Notes: generated from the letters alone by a model not told the origin. Shown: positions 35,801-57,240, numbered from the stretch's first letter. The stretch: 64,000 nucleotides of DNA from Phoronis australis (GCA_002633005.1 NMRA01000204.1:531866-595865); one strand, 5' to 3'. Made by a program: numbers and translations.

Positions 35801-38800
35801 TAAACGTATATTTTCTAACTGTAGAAACCATGTAGAATTTAATATCTGACTTTATTCCAATCTGCTGTTAACTGGGTCACGTGACCATGTCTTTTTAATG
35901 AAATTTAGCAAAAAGGAAAGGTGTATCCACACCATAATGATGGTATCAATAATATGAACCAGTTTCTTTGGATTGAAATATTCGAGATTAAATCTTTAAA
36001 GTGCTGTAACAGTTTTCTAAATTATCATTTAATCTATGAGGAGTGCATTAAGCATAGTATCATATGAATCAATATGACGTTCCTAAGTTTGACAAATTTT
36101 GGATATTTTCCTAGAGTCCTGTGTAATTAGTGTATATCATTAGCTGCACTCACTGGGGTTACGTCCAGGGCACTTTTTGGGATAATGAAAAATAGGAAAA
36201 AAAGCCAGGGATAAGTGCTCGAAAACGAAAGTTACCATTTACCCGAGTGGTCAAGTCACCTGCGCCTTCCCCATATTTGCCCACAGTTAGAATGCACAAG
36301 AGCCATTTCAAGTTCACTTCAGTAAAAACTGTATTTTCCCGCCTGAATATGACAAGGTGCCTATTAAACTTTCTGCTTATTATCCAATGGGGACTAAGCT
36401 GTATCCGTATTAGTAACTACTTGTTTAAAACTGTCATGAGACGGGCATCAACAAAGACACTGGCACTTGATTGGATAGATCATGGGTGGGTGTTAAGCTG
36501 AAAAAATTTGGAAATTCCAGGAGTTTGTGTTAACTTGTATGAGTAGCGTAACTGATTGTGAATGATTTGTCCTATTGAAGACTGTTGGTGTTCGTACTCA
36601 CTTGCGAGTTTATTGATCAGATGTTAAACACCATGTAATATAGTTAGTGAATTGTTACTATAAACAATTAATCGTGGAATGAAGTTATATTTTGTTGTAT
36701 TTACAAGATAAGTCTACATACAATTATGACTAACTTAACAGCTTTTCTGGAATGAATTATTTACAGAGATGTGGATAGAATATCTGAAATTGAGCCTCAG
36801 TTGTCATCTGAGGCAAAGTGTTTGTCCATGTGTCTCACCTGTTACAAACTACTCTCTCAGGTAAGTTGTTAGTTGAACAAATTACACACTATTTACTAAT
36901 TACTATAAGTGAGTTGAAATGTTTGTGTTTTTAACAGTTCATATTTCCACTTTATCTCATTTATGTGCAAATACGGCCGTTTGCTATGCTGTGATATATG
37001 CCGTGAAGTTTAGGAAAGTAGAGCCAACCCATATACAATGGCAGAGGTTGTGTTACATGGTTGATATGCAGTCTCCTGGTGGAGTAAATTTGCAAATTTT
37101 ATTGGACTCATTCATTCGGGTTTACCTAAAATATTGATCCAAGGCATCGTTCCTGAAAAAGCAGTGTTACTGCTCTAAAAATTATTGCTAGCAGCAAAGA
37201 TTTACCAATGGAAATTCTGACACCTAGTGATCAGGCAGCTATTTTTAAACCTCACTAGTTTTAATCCGAGTCATCATAAATAGGTCAATTGTCTACATAG
37301 CGTCCCCAAAAATCAGGCAAAAATCTAATTCAAATCAGACGAAAATATTCTGTTATGGATACATACTGTGTATCTATACTAAGAACTAATTAAGGATATT
37401 TACAGGAAATTGTGACCTATATACATATATCCGCCATTTGAACAGCGTGCCACAATATCTGAAGCTGTATATGAACACTGTTGTTGTCAAATAATGAACA
37501 CATTTTCATTGTAGCTTCAGCAGTTTAACAGTTCTAGTTCTTCATCATTTGACAAGGTAAGTCAAGTGTGACGGTGAGTTGTTATGAGTGGAACACAAAT
37601 ACCGACCTTGACAAGGAAACTTCTAGATATAAGCTCACTTAGTTATATGGCTTAGACTGCTGCTGTGAGTGTGTGTACAAAATCTAATTTAAATTATACT
37701 GGTATGTTTTACCTTCAACACACTCTCAGACTGTGCCATATCTTAATGACTCACTAGGTGTGTGATGTATTAGAAGCACTATTGTAGTGGGAAATAATAA
37801 CGACTCTGAGAACGGGCTATTCTGATGTGCACTGGGATGTAGTTGGCCTGTGTCAAATAGATGCTCAACTGTCTGATGGTGCTGTTGACTTACTGGTACT
37901 GGTGCTTGTGATCCTGTGGGACTCAGCTGTGTCGGGTGTGTGATGGTGCTGTTGACTTAGTGGTACTGGCGCTTGTAACCATGTGAGACTCAGCTATCGG
38001 ATGGTGCTGTTGACTTACTGGTACCCGCGTTGTGATGAGTCATCTTCACCTGCTCTCTTACAGGTGGTGGAGCTTACCTACCACATTGAGCACCTGTTTA
38101 TGGGGCTGAGCTCAGTAGACCTGTCGCAAGTGTATCAGAGCCGACTGCGGGCACTTGCTGGACAGTTGTGTCATAGACTGGAACATACCAGTGGAGATGA
38201 TGGACAACAGCTGTGTCGACAGTTTCTACAGACTTTGGATGCCCTTAAGAGGTTGGTACCCAATTCAGTGGTTGTTATTGGATACCTATATCTGTATTTG
38301 GTACTTTTCAGTTTGGTATGGCTCTCACTGATGGCTATTATTAGACGGAATTTTGCTTAAATCAATAATTTGAGATAAATTTACATCCAACAAATGGTTA
38401 AGGATTCAAGTAACATAAATCTTAAGTTTCACCTCTGAGAAGAAATGCTGTCAACGTATCCTTGATCTATTTACTGTAACTTAATTTAATCTTACTTGTT
38501 AGATCAGCTGCAATTCTCTGTTCTTCCTGTTCAACACATTGCAGCTACATTTATTGTGTATGTGTGCATTTATATGTCAGAACCCTCACTGTTGGTTAAA
38601 TTCAAATGACTACGATGTGATAAGGAATAATTGTAGAAAACTAAACACGATTGCATTGCTGATAATGTGTAGCTCAATAAAGGCCAGGTTACCACTCACT
38701 GATGCCCTTGTAACTGGAGCTCTATAGAGCTCACCTCATGGGGATAGTTGAGATCGTTTGTGTATTCACTGCTGGCACCGGTGTCGGGTTGTTTTCAGTT

Positions 38801-41020
38801 GGTCTTATTAGTTGTGACCCTTTTGTGGTTTTCTGTTTCCTCGATGGTGATAGACTGATTTACCATTGAAATTTTGGATAGCATATACATCCAAATACAA
38901 TATGTTATCATTGGCCATATGAGAATCAGAAACCGAATAACAATATGTTATCAGTAATCATTCTCAGTTTTCTATTGGTAATTTGGCCAAAAACTGACAT
39001 CATGAAGGGATAGATGTGTACCAATTACTAAATTTTTATTTGAAAAAGTAAAGAAATTGCAGTGTTAATTGAATTCATTTCAGTTTTTTCCAAACACACA
39101 ACATCGTACCAAGCCCCATGGTTCAGTCTCTCATAAGTAACAGAACTAACCTTGATGAGTCACGCCCACCGTCATTCACTTCTACTATTGGACCGTTAAT
39201 GAGGTCAAAGCTACAGTTGATCAGAGTCAATAGTGATGTCAAGCAAGCTCAGGCTGTTATAATTGAACCAGCTGGCACATCAGATAATCCCCTCAAGTTG
39301 ACCGCTGGGCTCACTCTGGCCATCCCCGTCAATTGCGAATTGGAAAATATCAGAGATGTCAACAATATCCGTGTGCAGGTATCGTATCCTACACATTCTA
39401 ATAGTTGAAGTTAACAGTCTAGTCAACAGGTTTTCACGTGCCTACATTTACATGTTGGTGCATATGGCCATCATTCTCTGAGCATCTGGATAGATTTATA
39501 TACTGCCCCCCTATTGCCGATCCTTAGTATTTTTTATCTCGTTTTTGAACTTGGTGGGGGCAACTAGTGCTTGCACTTAGAAGTTTGCCGACATTGTTAA
39601 TCATGGGTGTTTTTCACACACAATAGGCCTTTGAAATTGATATGCAAGTTCAGTGAAAGCAGTTCTTTGTGAGCTTTGCTCTTATGCATACAGTTGCTCC
39701 AGTTGGACTATGTAACTGAACACGATTTAAGAAAGGGGTCTATGTCCTGGCCGAGAAGATAATTGTTTTGTTACCTCCTATGAATTCTGAATAGCTACGA
39801 CTGTAAATAAATGTTGTTGGTGTCTTTCTCTCTATATGCCAAATCCATCTAAAGATCATTTTGAAATTTCGCAGATGTGCTCCTATTGAGTAAAGCACTG
39901 GTGTTGAATTTATAGATGGATCTGAATACTGTGGTGCGCCTAAGTCTTAAATTGTCTTACACCTGCTTCCTTTGATATCGACAAAAGTTCATTGGATCTT
40001 CAAAAAGTTTGGGGAGATTCTTCAGAACTGATACTGATTTTGGAATATTTCCTTTTGCTGTGTAAATGTTTGGAAATTGAGCAGCCTTTACTTCTTTGCC
40101 GTTTGCTATACACATGGTGGTCACTGTGACTACTGGGTATTCCTTTGTATAATGCCTAAGTCAAGTTTGGAATCAATGTTTCAAAACAGGTGCCTTCGGA
40201 TTTGTTAGAACAGAAAATAAGAAAAGAAATAACTCTGAGGTTGCGTTCATTTTTAAGTTTATTACAAAAACACTAAAAAAATAAATTGATTTCACACAAT
40301 GAAGAACAAAATGTTGTACAACAGGTTAAATACCCAGACGGTACCAGCCAGCTGATCAAGCCTAGTCCAGATGCCATCAAACAGCAGGGGGTGAATAGAT
40401 ACAGACTGATGATGAACGTCCTCCTCTCACACACACTCTGGACTGGTAGGTTACTCACTCTTGCTGTCCATTCAGTCATGAGATAATGGTTTAAAGTGGC
40501 ATTTGCAACATCCAACTGTGGACAAGGTGTAAACGAAAGTGCTTAGTAATGCTCTTTTATCATTAAATTCCTATTTCAACCAATCTGTGATTATACCCAT
40601 AAATAATTGGTAATGTGAAAATATGACCAGATAACGGAGGTCATAACAACAGATAACCCGTGTCATGCTGAGATTTCCCAACACTTTGTCGCAGTTCTGA
40701 CTGGACCAAGGTTGATATTGTAGAATCGTTGAAGAAATTGTGCAGTCGCCATGTTAAACTCATTTGGTCATAACTTCACACAGATTTAATTCTTGAATAT
40801 GGAAATGTTACTTTAATGTATGTTGTATATAACAACAAACTATGGGTTGTTGTGAACTGATCTGTTGGGTATTCCAGAGGCGTCCCATGTGCAACTGAGC
40901 ATTGTGCAATCCTACTCCCAGAATGCACTTCTTCAAGACTCTAGTGCTGGCGATGAACATGTGATTGCATTGAGTAATCCAGTGAAGATCTACGTAGCAA
41001 CACGTCAAGCACGCCGATGA
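23802..41020 (+). CDS. INTS4: Integrator complex subunit 4
   Basis: Nineteen exons: 23802-23855, 24657-24963, 25627-25733, 26781-26966, 27427-27566, 30036-30156, 30364-30435, 30981-31155, 31711-31916, 32739-32881, 33446-33561, 34488-34621, 35259-35401, 36767-36860, 37515-37556, 38064-38251, 39084-39378, 40325-40445 and 40878-41020. Total 2787 nt = 928 residues; human INTS4 is 963. All phases close and all introns are GT-AG. Start MAALLKKRALAEF matches the family N-terminus; other hallmarks are GACGAFVHGLEDE (exon 8 end), LVDMFNDEIE (exon 9), FDTPEPDMDDPA (exon 11), VIIEPAGTSDNPL (exon 17) and the basic C-terminus RQARR. N-terminal two thirds are HEAT-type helical repeats. Known role: nuclear scaffold of the INTS4/9/11 endonuclease module that processes snRNA 3' ends and terminates paused Pol II transcripts. 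Exon 15 is a 42-nt microexon. Exon 3 appears partly twice beside an N. Possible poly(A) signal at 41281. Confidence 0.97.
24419..24450. repeat. isolated GGCGGATTTAGG-type MITE end
   Basis: AGGCGGATTTAGGAGGG in INTS4 intron 1 matches the terminus of the element at 28409-29094. No second end was found nearby. Confidence 0.4.
25451..25606. repeat. partial second copy of INTS4 exon 3 plus a hAT-like end, beside N
   Basis: 25451-25539 repeats 25607-25695 without a visible mismatch (acceptor plus start of exon 3). It stops at N (25540). 25541-25606 reads, on the minus strand, CAGGGCTCGACATAACGAGC, a hAT-type terminus. Best read as two alleles joined in the assembly, one with a hAT-type insertion just upstream of exon 3. 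Confidence 0.75.
27882..29909. mobile_element. ~2-kb DNA element with terminal inverted repeats in INTS4 intron 5
   Basis: The left end CATAGACCCTATTCACGCC and the right end, reversed as CATAGACTCTATTCACGCG, continue as imperfect inverted repeats for ~55 bp, including GAGGCTCGCT-like sequence. No transposase frame recognised. A second element (28409-29094) is nested inside. Confidence 0.65.
28409..29094. mobile_element. nested MITE with GGCGGATTTAGGGG termini
   Basis: Left end GGCGGATTTAGGGGGGGG and right end CCCCTCTAAATCCGCC form terminal inverted repeats around ~690 bp. Internal G/C homopolymers are prominent (28420-28447, 28950-28963). Related single ends occur at 24419 and 63728. Confidence 0.65.
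31122..31325 (+). repeat. 68-bp tandem repeat spanning the INTS4 exon 8 donor
   Basis: Three units start at 31122, 31190 and 31258. Unit 1 is the end of exon 8 (GAFVHGLEDEFY) plus the true donor (31155/31156); units 2 and 3 are diverged copies in the intron. Unit 3 keeps a GT at the equivalent donor place; unit 2 does not. Confidence 0.88.
31999..32087. repeat. 89-bp hairpin (MITE-like or pre-miRNA-like) in INTS4 intron 9
   Basis: The arms AATAGTCTGATATAAC...CACATTTTGA and their near reverse complement pair over ~36 of 43 positions around a short loop. Either a short palindromic MITE or an intronic RNA hairpin. A CATTTTGAGAAC fragment also occurs at 50752. Confidence 0.6.
32882..33055 (+). 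repeat. ~56-bp degenerate tandem repeat at the start of INTS4 intron 10
   Basis: Three diverged units with the anchor GTTCAACTAAATG or GTTCATCTAAATA near 32917, 32969 and 33026, beginning close to the exon 10 donor. Confidence 0.65.
33176..33192 (+). promoter_or_regulatory. CTCF-core-like site in INTS4 intron 10
   Basis: CCACTAGGTGGCGCAA matches the published vertebrate CTCF core (CCASYAGRKGGCRS) at every position. Binding is not shown; the site may be a fragment of the satellite family at 62 kb. Confidence 0.45.
34940..35165 (+). mobile_element. tRNA-derived SINE, plus-strand copy
   Basis: The head has a Pol III B box (GGGTTCGAGTCCCA, ~34979) in a tRNA-like context. The body contains ACTGCTAGACCCTTGAGTC and GTGGGCCCA, and the tail ACGTGTACCAGA before an A/T-rich end. 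A related reverse copy is at 5328-5535. Lies in INTS4 intron 12. Confidence 0.75.
35781..36030 (+). repeat. dispersed repeat, copy A of a second family
   Basis: A diverged match to 56038-56258 (TAGATTTTAACCYAGTAAA, TTTTTAATGAAATTTAGC, GGTATCAATAA blocks in the same order). Family unknown. In INTS4 intron 13. Confidence 0.45.
37875..38030 (+). repeat. 58-67-bp tandem repeat before INTS4 exon 16
   Basis: GATGGTGCTGTTGACTTA recurs at 37875, 37942 and 38000, with GGTACTGG and GACTCAGCT between copies. Confidence 0.85.
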
Positions 41021-41085
41021 TACGCCTTTATGTATGAAGTGTCGAGTCTGACAGCTGGACTCCCATAGAATGTGGTCAGAGAACT

Positions 41086-50385
<9,300 letters not shown>

Positions 50386-50800
50386 GTGCCCGCAAAACTA
50401 CTGATTAATGAGAAAATCTCGGGTTTTTGAAAAATAATTCAAATACAGTCAAACGTATTAATAAGGTAATTGAGGTGCTTATTACTGCTAGAAATTTAAC
50501 GAATTAGGTGTTACATAATAACTAAAGTCTGGTAAAAATTAGGAAGCAATTTTGTCATACATTCCAACGAAACATTTTCGCTCCGCAAAGTAACCTCGTT
50601 TTCTTGTTTTGAAAATTACAAATATCTAATCTTATCGTATCGAAACGCACGTAGACTGAGGTATGAGCTCTTCACCGACAGAGGTGAGTTGATTGGTGTT
50701 GATTTATGATTCATTTTGTTGTGTTTCCTCCATCGCTATAAAGTGGTCCCGCATTTTGAGAACCAGCCTGCACTTGATCACTGAACAATGGTGTTGTAGA

Positions 50801-50944
50801 TGTGCTTCCTGTGAATCATATTTGAGCCTCTGTTAGCTACTCGCTAACGGGCAATTGCCTATTAGCTGAATGGTTAGCACGCTTGCCGGTTTTATGGGGG
50901 TCGCTGGTTAGATCCCCGGGTCGGGTAATCTCGGCTATTACTGC
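50801..50944 (+). mobile_element. tRNA-derived SINE, plus copy of an inverted pair
   Basis: Contains TAGCTGAATGGTTAGCACGC (A box) and GGTTAGATCCC (B box, 50906-50916) in tRNA-like spacing. Partner of 49700-49841. Lies ~420 bp upstream of the CFAP300 start. Confidence 0.75.
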
Positions 50945-51004
50945 AATGGCATATGACATGCGGTAGACAGTGATGGGCCGCCATTTCTGCAAAAAAACAT
51001 AAAA

Positions 51005-51246
51005 TTGTATATTCAATTCCATTTAATGAACTCGATGCGACAATTCAATCCTATCTTGTGTATTCAATGCTATTACATCAATTCAATCCACACTTGTCAA
51101 CTCAATGCTGTTTTGTATATATTCTATCGTGTTTTCTTAAACCAATGCTGTTTTATCGATTCTGTTTCGTGTATTCTATCGTGTTGTGAGTTTAATCCCA
51201 TTTCATGAATTCAATCCAGTTTCATCGATTCTGTTTCGTCAATCCT
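51005..51246. repeat. degenerate short-period satellite
   Basis: Recurrent ATTCAATGCTGTTTTGT- and GATTCTGTTTCGT-like units of about 20 bp, strongly diverged. Confidence 0.6.
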
Positions 51247-52493
51247 GGCAGCCTAATAACACAACTAATATATCGCATGTGCGCATGCGCATGGATAAGG
51301 ACATGTGCTCTTTGGCGATCTTCCAGCCTGAGATGTAGACGACAAGACTCTCGAAATAGAAACTTTTAGAACATATCTTCGAGAAATGCAACAGTTCGAT
51401 GACGGTTTTCTATATAGGTTGCAGCATTTGCTTCAGAGAATATTGGATGTTTCAGGGACATAAGATGTGGTTTTGCCCTTGTCACGCGAATAATGTGCGT
51501 TTGTGAGTAGGCGGAAGCTGACTGACATACTGTTAGCGAAGACACCCTGGAGTAAATACCTTCTTATAGGCAGAAACTTCCCGTTTGACTTATGACATTT
51601 CTTGCCTGCGATCTACTAGTGAGTGTTTTTAAACTGGTGTGATATAACTTTAACACGAACAATATCACAAGTGGAACTGGAAACTCACAAGTACTCAGCC
51701 TGTTGCCAGGTGCACATGCGGTGCCTGAAACAACGGCGAAGCCAGAGGCACTGGTGGGTTTTGCATCCGTTGTTTCTTTTCTTGTGTGGTATGCGTGATG
51801 CAGATGGTACAGCTTTCCAGACACTCGAAAAATACCCCGATGTTCACAAAAATATTCAGATCTTCATCAAGTAATAAAAAATAAATTTTCTAAATGGATG
51901 TAAAAATCTCGACCCGAGTGAAAATAAGGTTTTATTCGATATGGTCTCAAATTTCTTTTTAATATTAAATCTCTTTGTGTGAGTCGATAAAATTGTATAC
52001 AATAGGATTTAAGACAAAGAAGGTCTTCGTTAACTCTCTATTGATATGCAAGGATAATACTTACATTACATGTGGTCCGTAATATTACTGGACTAAGATA
52101 TGCATACACAACATTTCCCCTCGTTTCAAAAAAGTTAAATCACAATAAGTAAGGTACAATCCGGTAACCATTTCGGTCATAAAGTCATCAAGATAACACT
52201 AAAATCTAACTCGTAAACAGGTTAACTAACTATATGCGAGTATATATAGTGTCTTTCACATGTCGTGAAATCTCGCCGGGAGCTTTACAGCTCGTCCCGA
52301 CCTGATGTGGTAGAGACCATCATTCGTAGAGGTTGACATTCCACCCAGGGGGGGCTCATTTGGCGAAGTGGGCAAAAAGGTCCGCCCCCGAGAGACAAAA
52401 ATCCGAGGAAATGGGACAAAATTTCACTAAATAAGCCAAATGCACAAATCACAGTAGTGCTTCGGTTTTTTTTTTAGTCCGCCCGCTCTTTTG

Positions 52494-53235
52494 TTAGCAA
52501 ATGGTCCACAACGCCGGCAATTCGAGCCCTCCCAAACTGAATGCTGGGTGCGCGCATAAGAGCACATCCAGTTGTATGGCTTCTTTCTCGGATGGGGTAT
52601 AGTCATCGGGAGGCTGTGTCTCTTCTTTCGTTGAGCGAATGTTTCGACGGTTTCGCTGAACTTCAACGCCTTTAGATTTGCGAACAATGTATGAGCTAGG
52701 TGCTTGTTTGCTCTTCTTTACGACTGTCGTAGGTTCCCATTTCTTAGAGATAGGGTTTTGCACTGTGATGTGTTGGTTGTCACTGAGTTCTGTAAGTGGT
52801 TGCATGTTAGTTGTTATATTCAGCTTGCTTTGTGGAAAAAATCTGTGTGTTTGAGGGGCTTGCTGGGGGTGGGGGGTAACGCGTCGGAATCATGGACGCC
52901 CTGGAATATTGGGAATCCCATTTTGGAACCCTATTTTTGAAATCCTGGATAAAGGCCTGGCTAGGTGTTAGTCATTTTCGGTTATTCGTCGAATATCTTG
53001 TAAGCACGGCGTTGTTACACTGACTAGACTGTCATAGACATCTGAAATAGCAAAGCCAGGAAGTGAGTTTCTAGAGAGAGCGTCTAGCAACAGGAATGTT
53101 CTTTCCTGGAGTGTAGGTCATACTGCTGTATGCGAAGTAACATACGTAACAGTCTAGGTGGGGCGCTTGATAGTTTCTTCTTGGTGATATTCATGAGCGG
53201 TTAGTGGTCAGTTTCGATTTTCACAGGTCACCCAT
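52494..53235 (-). mobile_element. Ty3/gypsy retrotransposon remnant
   Basis: 53040-53224 reads, on the minus strand, VKIETDH-stop-PL, then LSSAPPRLLRMLLRIQQYDL, a decayed gypsy RNase H core (ETDHxPL motif). 52520-52805 encodes a post-integrase tail with VQNPISKKWEPTTVV and VQRNRRNIRSTKEE, typical of metazoan gypsy polyproteins. The integrase between them is missing and stops are present, so this is dead. Confidence 0.75.
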
Positions 53236-53269
53236 ACACATAGTGATGAATATGTTCAAGTACGAAGGT

Positions 53270-54440
53270 AACTGGCCATTTTTGCACTGCGCATGCCAGG
53301 GGATATGATGTCATACCACCTGACGTGCGCAGTGTTAAAAATTACTAGTTTCCGATTTTGAGAACTGAACGAGGGACTGATCGAACAAAAAGGTGAAATA
53401 TAATGAGGCTATGCCTTCCACGTGCATGCAAACAAGTGTTGGTCTTTAGCAGAACTTATCGCGGGTGTTGTGCAAGAAATTCCAGGTGATATGCTACATC
53501 TGTGGTAGTTAAAATCCCAGGGGGTGGTTAATCGAGGAAGGCTGGCAATTAAAAAGAATTCCTCAGGGGATAGGCATACTTCTGTTGTAGTAAATCCAGA
53601 AATAGTGCTCTGTTGTAGTGAATCCAGGAATAGTGGCAGTTATGCAAGAATTTTCTAGGGGATAGTCAGCTCGTTATATTTAGCTCGTTATAGTGAGATG
53701 TACATATATGTACCTATAGAAGTGGGTCCATCACGCGATGCCACTAAGAGTAGTATTTAAGGCACTGGCTCTTGAGACTAGACCAGACCGGATCTACCAT
53801 AGATCACAACCTCAGACCACGGGACACGATCCCAGAAGCAGACGACAACTTCGTGTGACCAAAAAGTCAAGAAGGTTCACAACTGAGGTATAGACACTTA
53901 TCACAGACGTTGGTCTCAGCCTGTTAGTCAATTTGAACCTGTCTAGCGATTGTTCTGGAGGAATAGTTCAGTTGTGACTTGTTTTGTGTTAATGTGTGTG
54001 GTAGCTACAGGTAACTAGTGCCACTGTTGACTAGTAGTTTCTCCAGTAGGGATATCTTGTCTCAATCAGTTAGTCGTCAGTCTCACAACTTATTGTAATC
54101 TATTGTTTGTGAATCACAACGCTGTAAATTAATAGACATATTCTATTGTTAAAGTATTCGTGTGTTGTTTTATTTACTACCACGTGCGCGCCATCTGTCG
54201 GCCGCAACACACATTGATCTACTACAACGGGAGTATTTTTTCGAGTCACTGGAAAAAATTAAATACATCAGTGGCCTCCTAAGGTGTGTCTCTATGCGCA
54301 AAAGGTATTTATAACAACGTGACTTTGATGCTTTTGTCAGTGAGGCATAATTTGCCGAAAAAGCTTCCGGCGTATGAAGCTTCTATAGGTGCTACACCGT
54401 CTCTAGTTGACTAGATGGTGGTCATTGTCTAGATATTCGG
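53270..54440. mobile_element. second copy of the 874-1279 MITE, split by an insertion
   Basis: 53270-53400 matches the left core (with the hairpin in opposite orientation), and 54255-54440 matches the right part (CCTCCTAAGGTGT, TATTTATAACAACGTGACTT, GAGGCATAATTTGCCGAAAA) and right end. The middle ~830 bp are absent from the intact copy. Confidence 0.75.
53400..54228 (+). mobile_element. solo-LTR-like insertion
   Basis: Inserted in the MITE copy. TTGTAGTAAATC (53588) and its inverse GATCTACTACAA near the right end form LTR-like inverted ends. Repeated ~60-bp subunits (TGTTGTAGTRAATCCAG at 53587 and 53613) precede a TATTTAAG box (~53755), an enhancer/promoter layout. No coding sequence. Ends are approximate and no clear target duplication was found. 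Confidence 0.5.
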
Positions 54441-54661
54441 TGGCGTGTAGAAAAATCCACGACCACATTACGTTACGATTCTACGTCCGAAGTCAGTGCT
54501 GCGTCAAATAATCGTTGGGATTGACAAGACTAGACAAGACATAGGTCGCATGCTGAAGGCGGGTATCGAAAACTGGCTGTAGGCATGATAGTCGAGTGTC
54601 TAAATCGTTCGACAGCTTGGCTAGCCTTGGTGCAAAGCTACGCTAAATATTAGCCTGCGAG

Positions 54662-54790
54662 CTAGCTGTATGGAGACTATCGTCAAAAAACAGCTAGGTA
54701 CCATTGTGTGTTGAGCTCCATTAGACCCCGAAATTTCACAGAACCCGAGTAGTTTTGCTTGTCAAGTCGTGGGGTGGCATGCAAAATTTG
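54662..54790 (+). pseudogene. decayed relative of the segment at 50022-50173
   Basis: On the plus strand encodes IVKKQLGTIVC-stop-APLDPEI, clearly related to VVKVQLGTTVCISSVDPEI of the 50-kb segment but broken by TGA. Confidence 0.45.
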
Positions 54791-54799
54791 TGAGTCAAC

Positions 54800-57240
54800 C
54801 AAAACTCACCTTCCTCGTTGTAGCCGTTTAAGTGAAAAGTAATCTAATAAACATCATTTTCTTGCATAATTCTCCGCCTTTTCTTACAAAGAAACGTCTG
54901 TCGTTGTTTTGAAAACAGTATGCTCGTGACGGGCACACGCGCCATTTCCTAAATTTTTGTGGCATCTCTCAGTAGTTGTTGACAGCTTTCCTCTGAAATT
55001 TGTTTTGTTGGTATCAAAATATGAAAAAGTTGTAACGAAATGGAACGAGTTCTAGTAATTTTGTGACATGTACGCAACAGTTGATTGATGAATCGGCGAA
55101 AAAAAAAGAAGCTGGCCATTAGGTAATGCAATATTTCATGACACCGAAAGCCGGCGCAAAAGTTCGCTCCACAACTTTAGCAGCAGAATAACGGTAGAAG
55201 GCCAATTTTTCAACACTGGTAAATATAATAGTTTATTCAAGAAAGAGTGTAGCTTTTAGGGACACTAATATTTTGTCACGACAGATTTTATGTGTCCAGT
55301 TTTTTACCCACTTGGGCGCAGAGCCGTATATTTAGTATACAGCTTTGCACCAAATCTAATAAAATATAAGTTGATATATGTTTCACGACAAGGGGACGAA
55401 CAGGTTCTAACTGAGCTCAACATACTGAGATACCTTGCTGTATTTTTGCATCGGCTTTTTGGGAACATCTTTTTGTGCTTTGACTGCGAATTTGTTGCGA
55501 TCTCGCTGGAGCTGGACAGTGTGAATGGTACCAGAAGAAAGAAAATTACTAATGGTTTGTTGAAACCTTGTTTTGTGTAAATTTATTGAGTTTTGTGTGT
55601 TTGATATGGACGGATGAAGTGAAGCACCTGTGGAATTTCTTGTCCTGATTGTCATACCTTGTAGTATTATACCGTAGGGAATTGGGGACGATCAGAAGCT
55701 GAGGACGCTTCTGGTCATTACCAGCATTCAAAAAAGCAAGATTTTATGCACATGAGATTCAGTAAACAAGATGACATTGTACACAGTACAAGCTATTTGC
55801 TTCTGAGACTTGAACAGATTTCAGTGTATCAGGTATTCAAACCGAAATCGTCAGGTGTCGATCTAGAGTACACTGATGCTACATACATATGGGTCTTCTT
55901 ATTTGCACCATAACTCATCCACTGGTCATTGTCTCGCACAGAGTAACACCTTCAGCTTTGCTCTAGTTATCAGATATGTATGCGAATGCTTTGCTTTAAA
56001 GGTTATGTAGGTCCTTATCGATAAGTCTATAATAAAAAACTGTAGATTTTAACCTAGTAAAAGTATAGAAAGCTTGCAAAACTTCATTTGTGACTGTTTC
56101 CCAAGCTGACACTAATTTGCCTTTTTAGTAAAATTTAGCTTAAACGGAAGGTTGATTGAAGAACAATTGTATCAATAACGTGACCAAATTTTGTTTAATA
56201 CAAATGTTCAAAATGAAATCTCAAAATCGATGTTACACTTTTCTAAATTTTCTTTTTGTCTCCATTTCATACTGTTTTTGAGTTTTTCATAGAATTCATA
56301 AAAGTTCTATTTTTTGATAGCCTCTCATGCAAAAGTGGAAAATTTTAAAATCAATTCCTAACAGCGTTTTGGAGAACAGTGCTCAAATTATGGTTTCTGA
56401 AAATTTCTTATAAATCCACTCTGCCATTTCTGATGTATGGTGTTCCAAAGTTTACATAACTTTAAAATGGTGCAGGTTGAGCTTGTATATGTTGTTCAGG
56501 GCTAAGTCTGTGTGGATGGGAGTTTAGGTACGTAGGCTTTATACATCTGTATGTCATTAACCTTGGTGCCAAGTTGTATGCCGTATTGAATACATGTGTG
56601 GATGAATCTTTTATCATCACTTCTGGTTAACTTTAAAATCGACATCTCCCTGTTCATGATAGAAAAAAATGATTTTCCAGACCCACTCCAACCAGGTGGA
56701 AATTAGTTTAAATTTGTTTTCTGCTATCAAAGGTCAAAGGATACAAAGCTGTCACTCCAATGGAATCTCCTGTCAGGCATATAGAGGTCTTCCATGTGTA
56801 TCCTCAGTCCTTTCATTCACAGAGTTGCCATAATATTGAGTCAACGAGGTGTACTTGGCATAGAAAGATGCCAGTTGTGTGTCTGCGTGTATACGACCAT
56901 TGAGAATGCGTGCACCGAGTCTGAGTCAACGCGACACTCTGTGGTTTTGTGTTCATGAACATAGCAAGTTGCGAAAAAATATAAAATCCTCACCTAACGG
57001 CGGCGGACCTAGGATATCACAAGGGGGGCCTAACATTTTCTCTGTAAACATTTGCGCAAAGCACGATTGTAGATGCACATAGCACCGAATGGGGGGAGCC
57101 CGGGATTGGGATTTGCCCCCCTCCCGCCAGGAAAATTTTCTGTTTTTTTTGCTCTAAAAAATCAAGCATTTTCCATGATTTCTGAAGTATTATCCAAGAA
57201 AAAAGGCAAAGAAAAAAAACACGGAGAACGTGTCAAACTT
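54800..57240. other. intergenic, no gene recognised
   Basis: Only unsupported short open frames (for example 55290-55580), G/C-rich MITE-like debris around 57000-57130, and the dispersed repeat at 56038. Confidence 0.5.
56038..56258 (+). repeat. dispersed repeat, copy B of a second family
   Basis: Diverged partner of 35781-36030. Confidence 0.45.

Noticed and set aside
55290-55580. 96-codon plus-strand frame
   Set aside because: No recognisable motif, homologous copy or convincing splice context.
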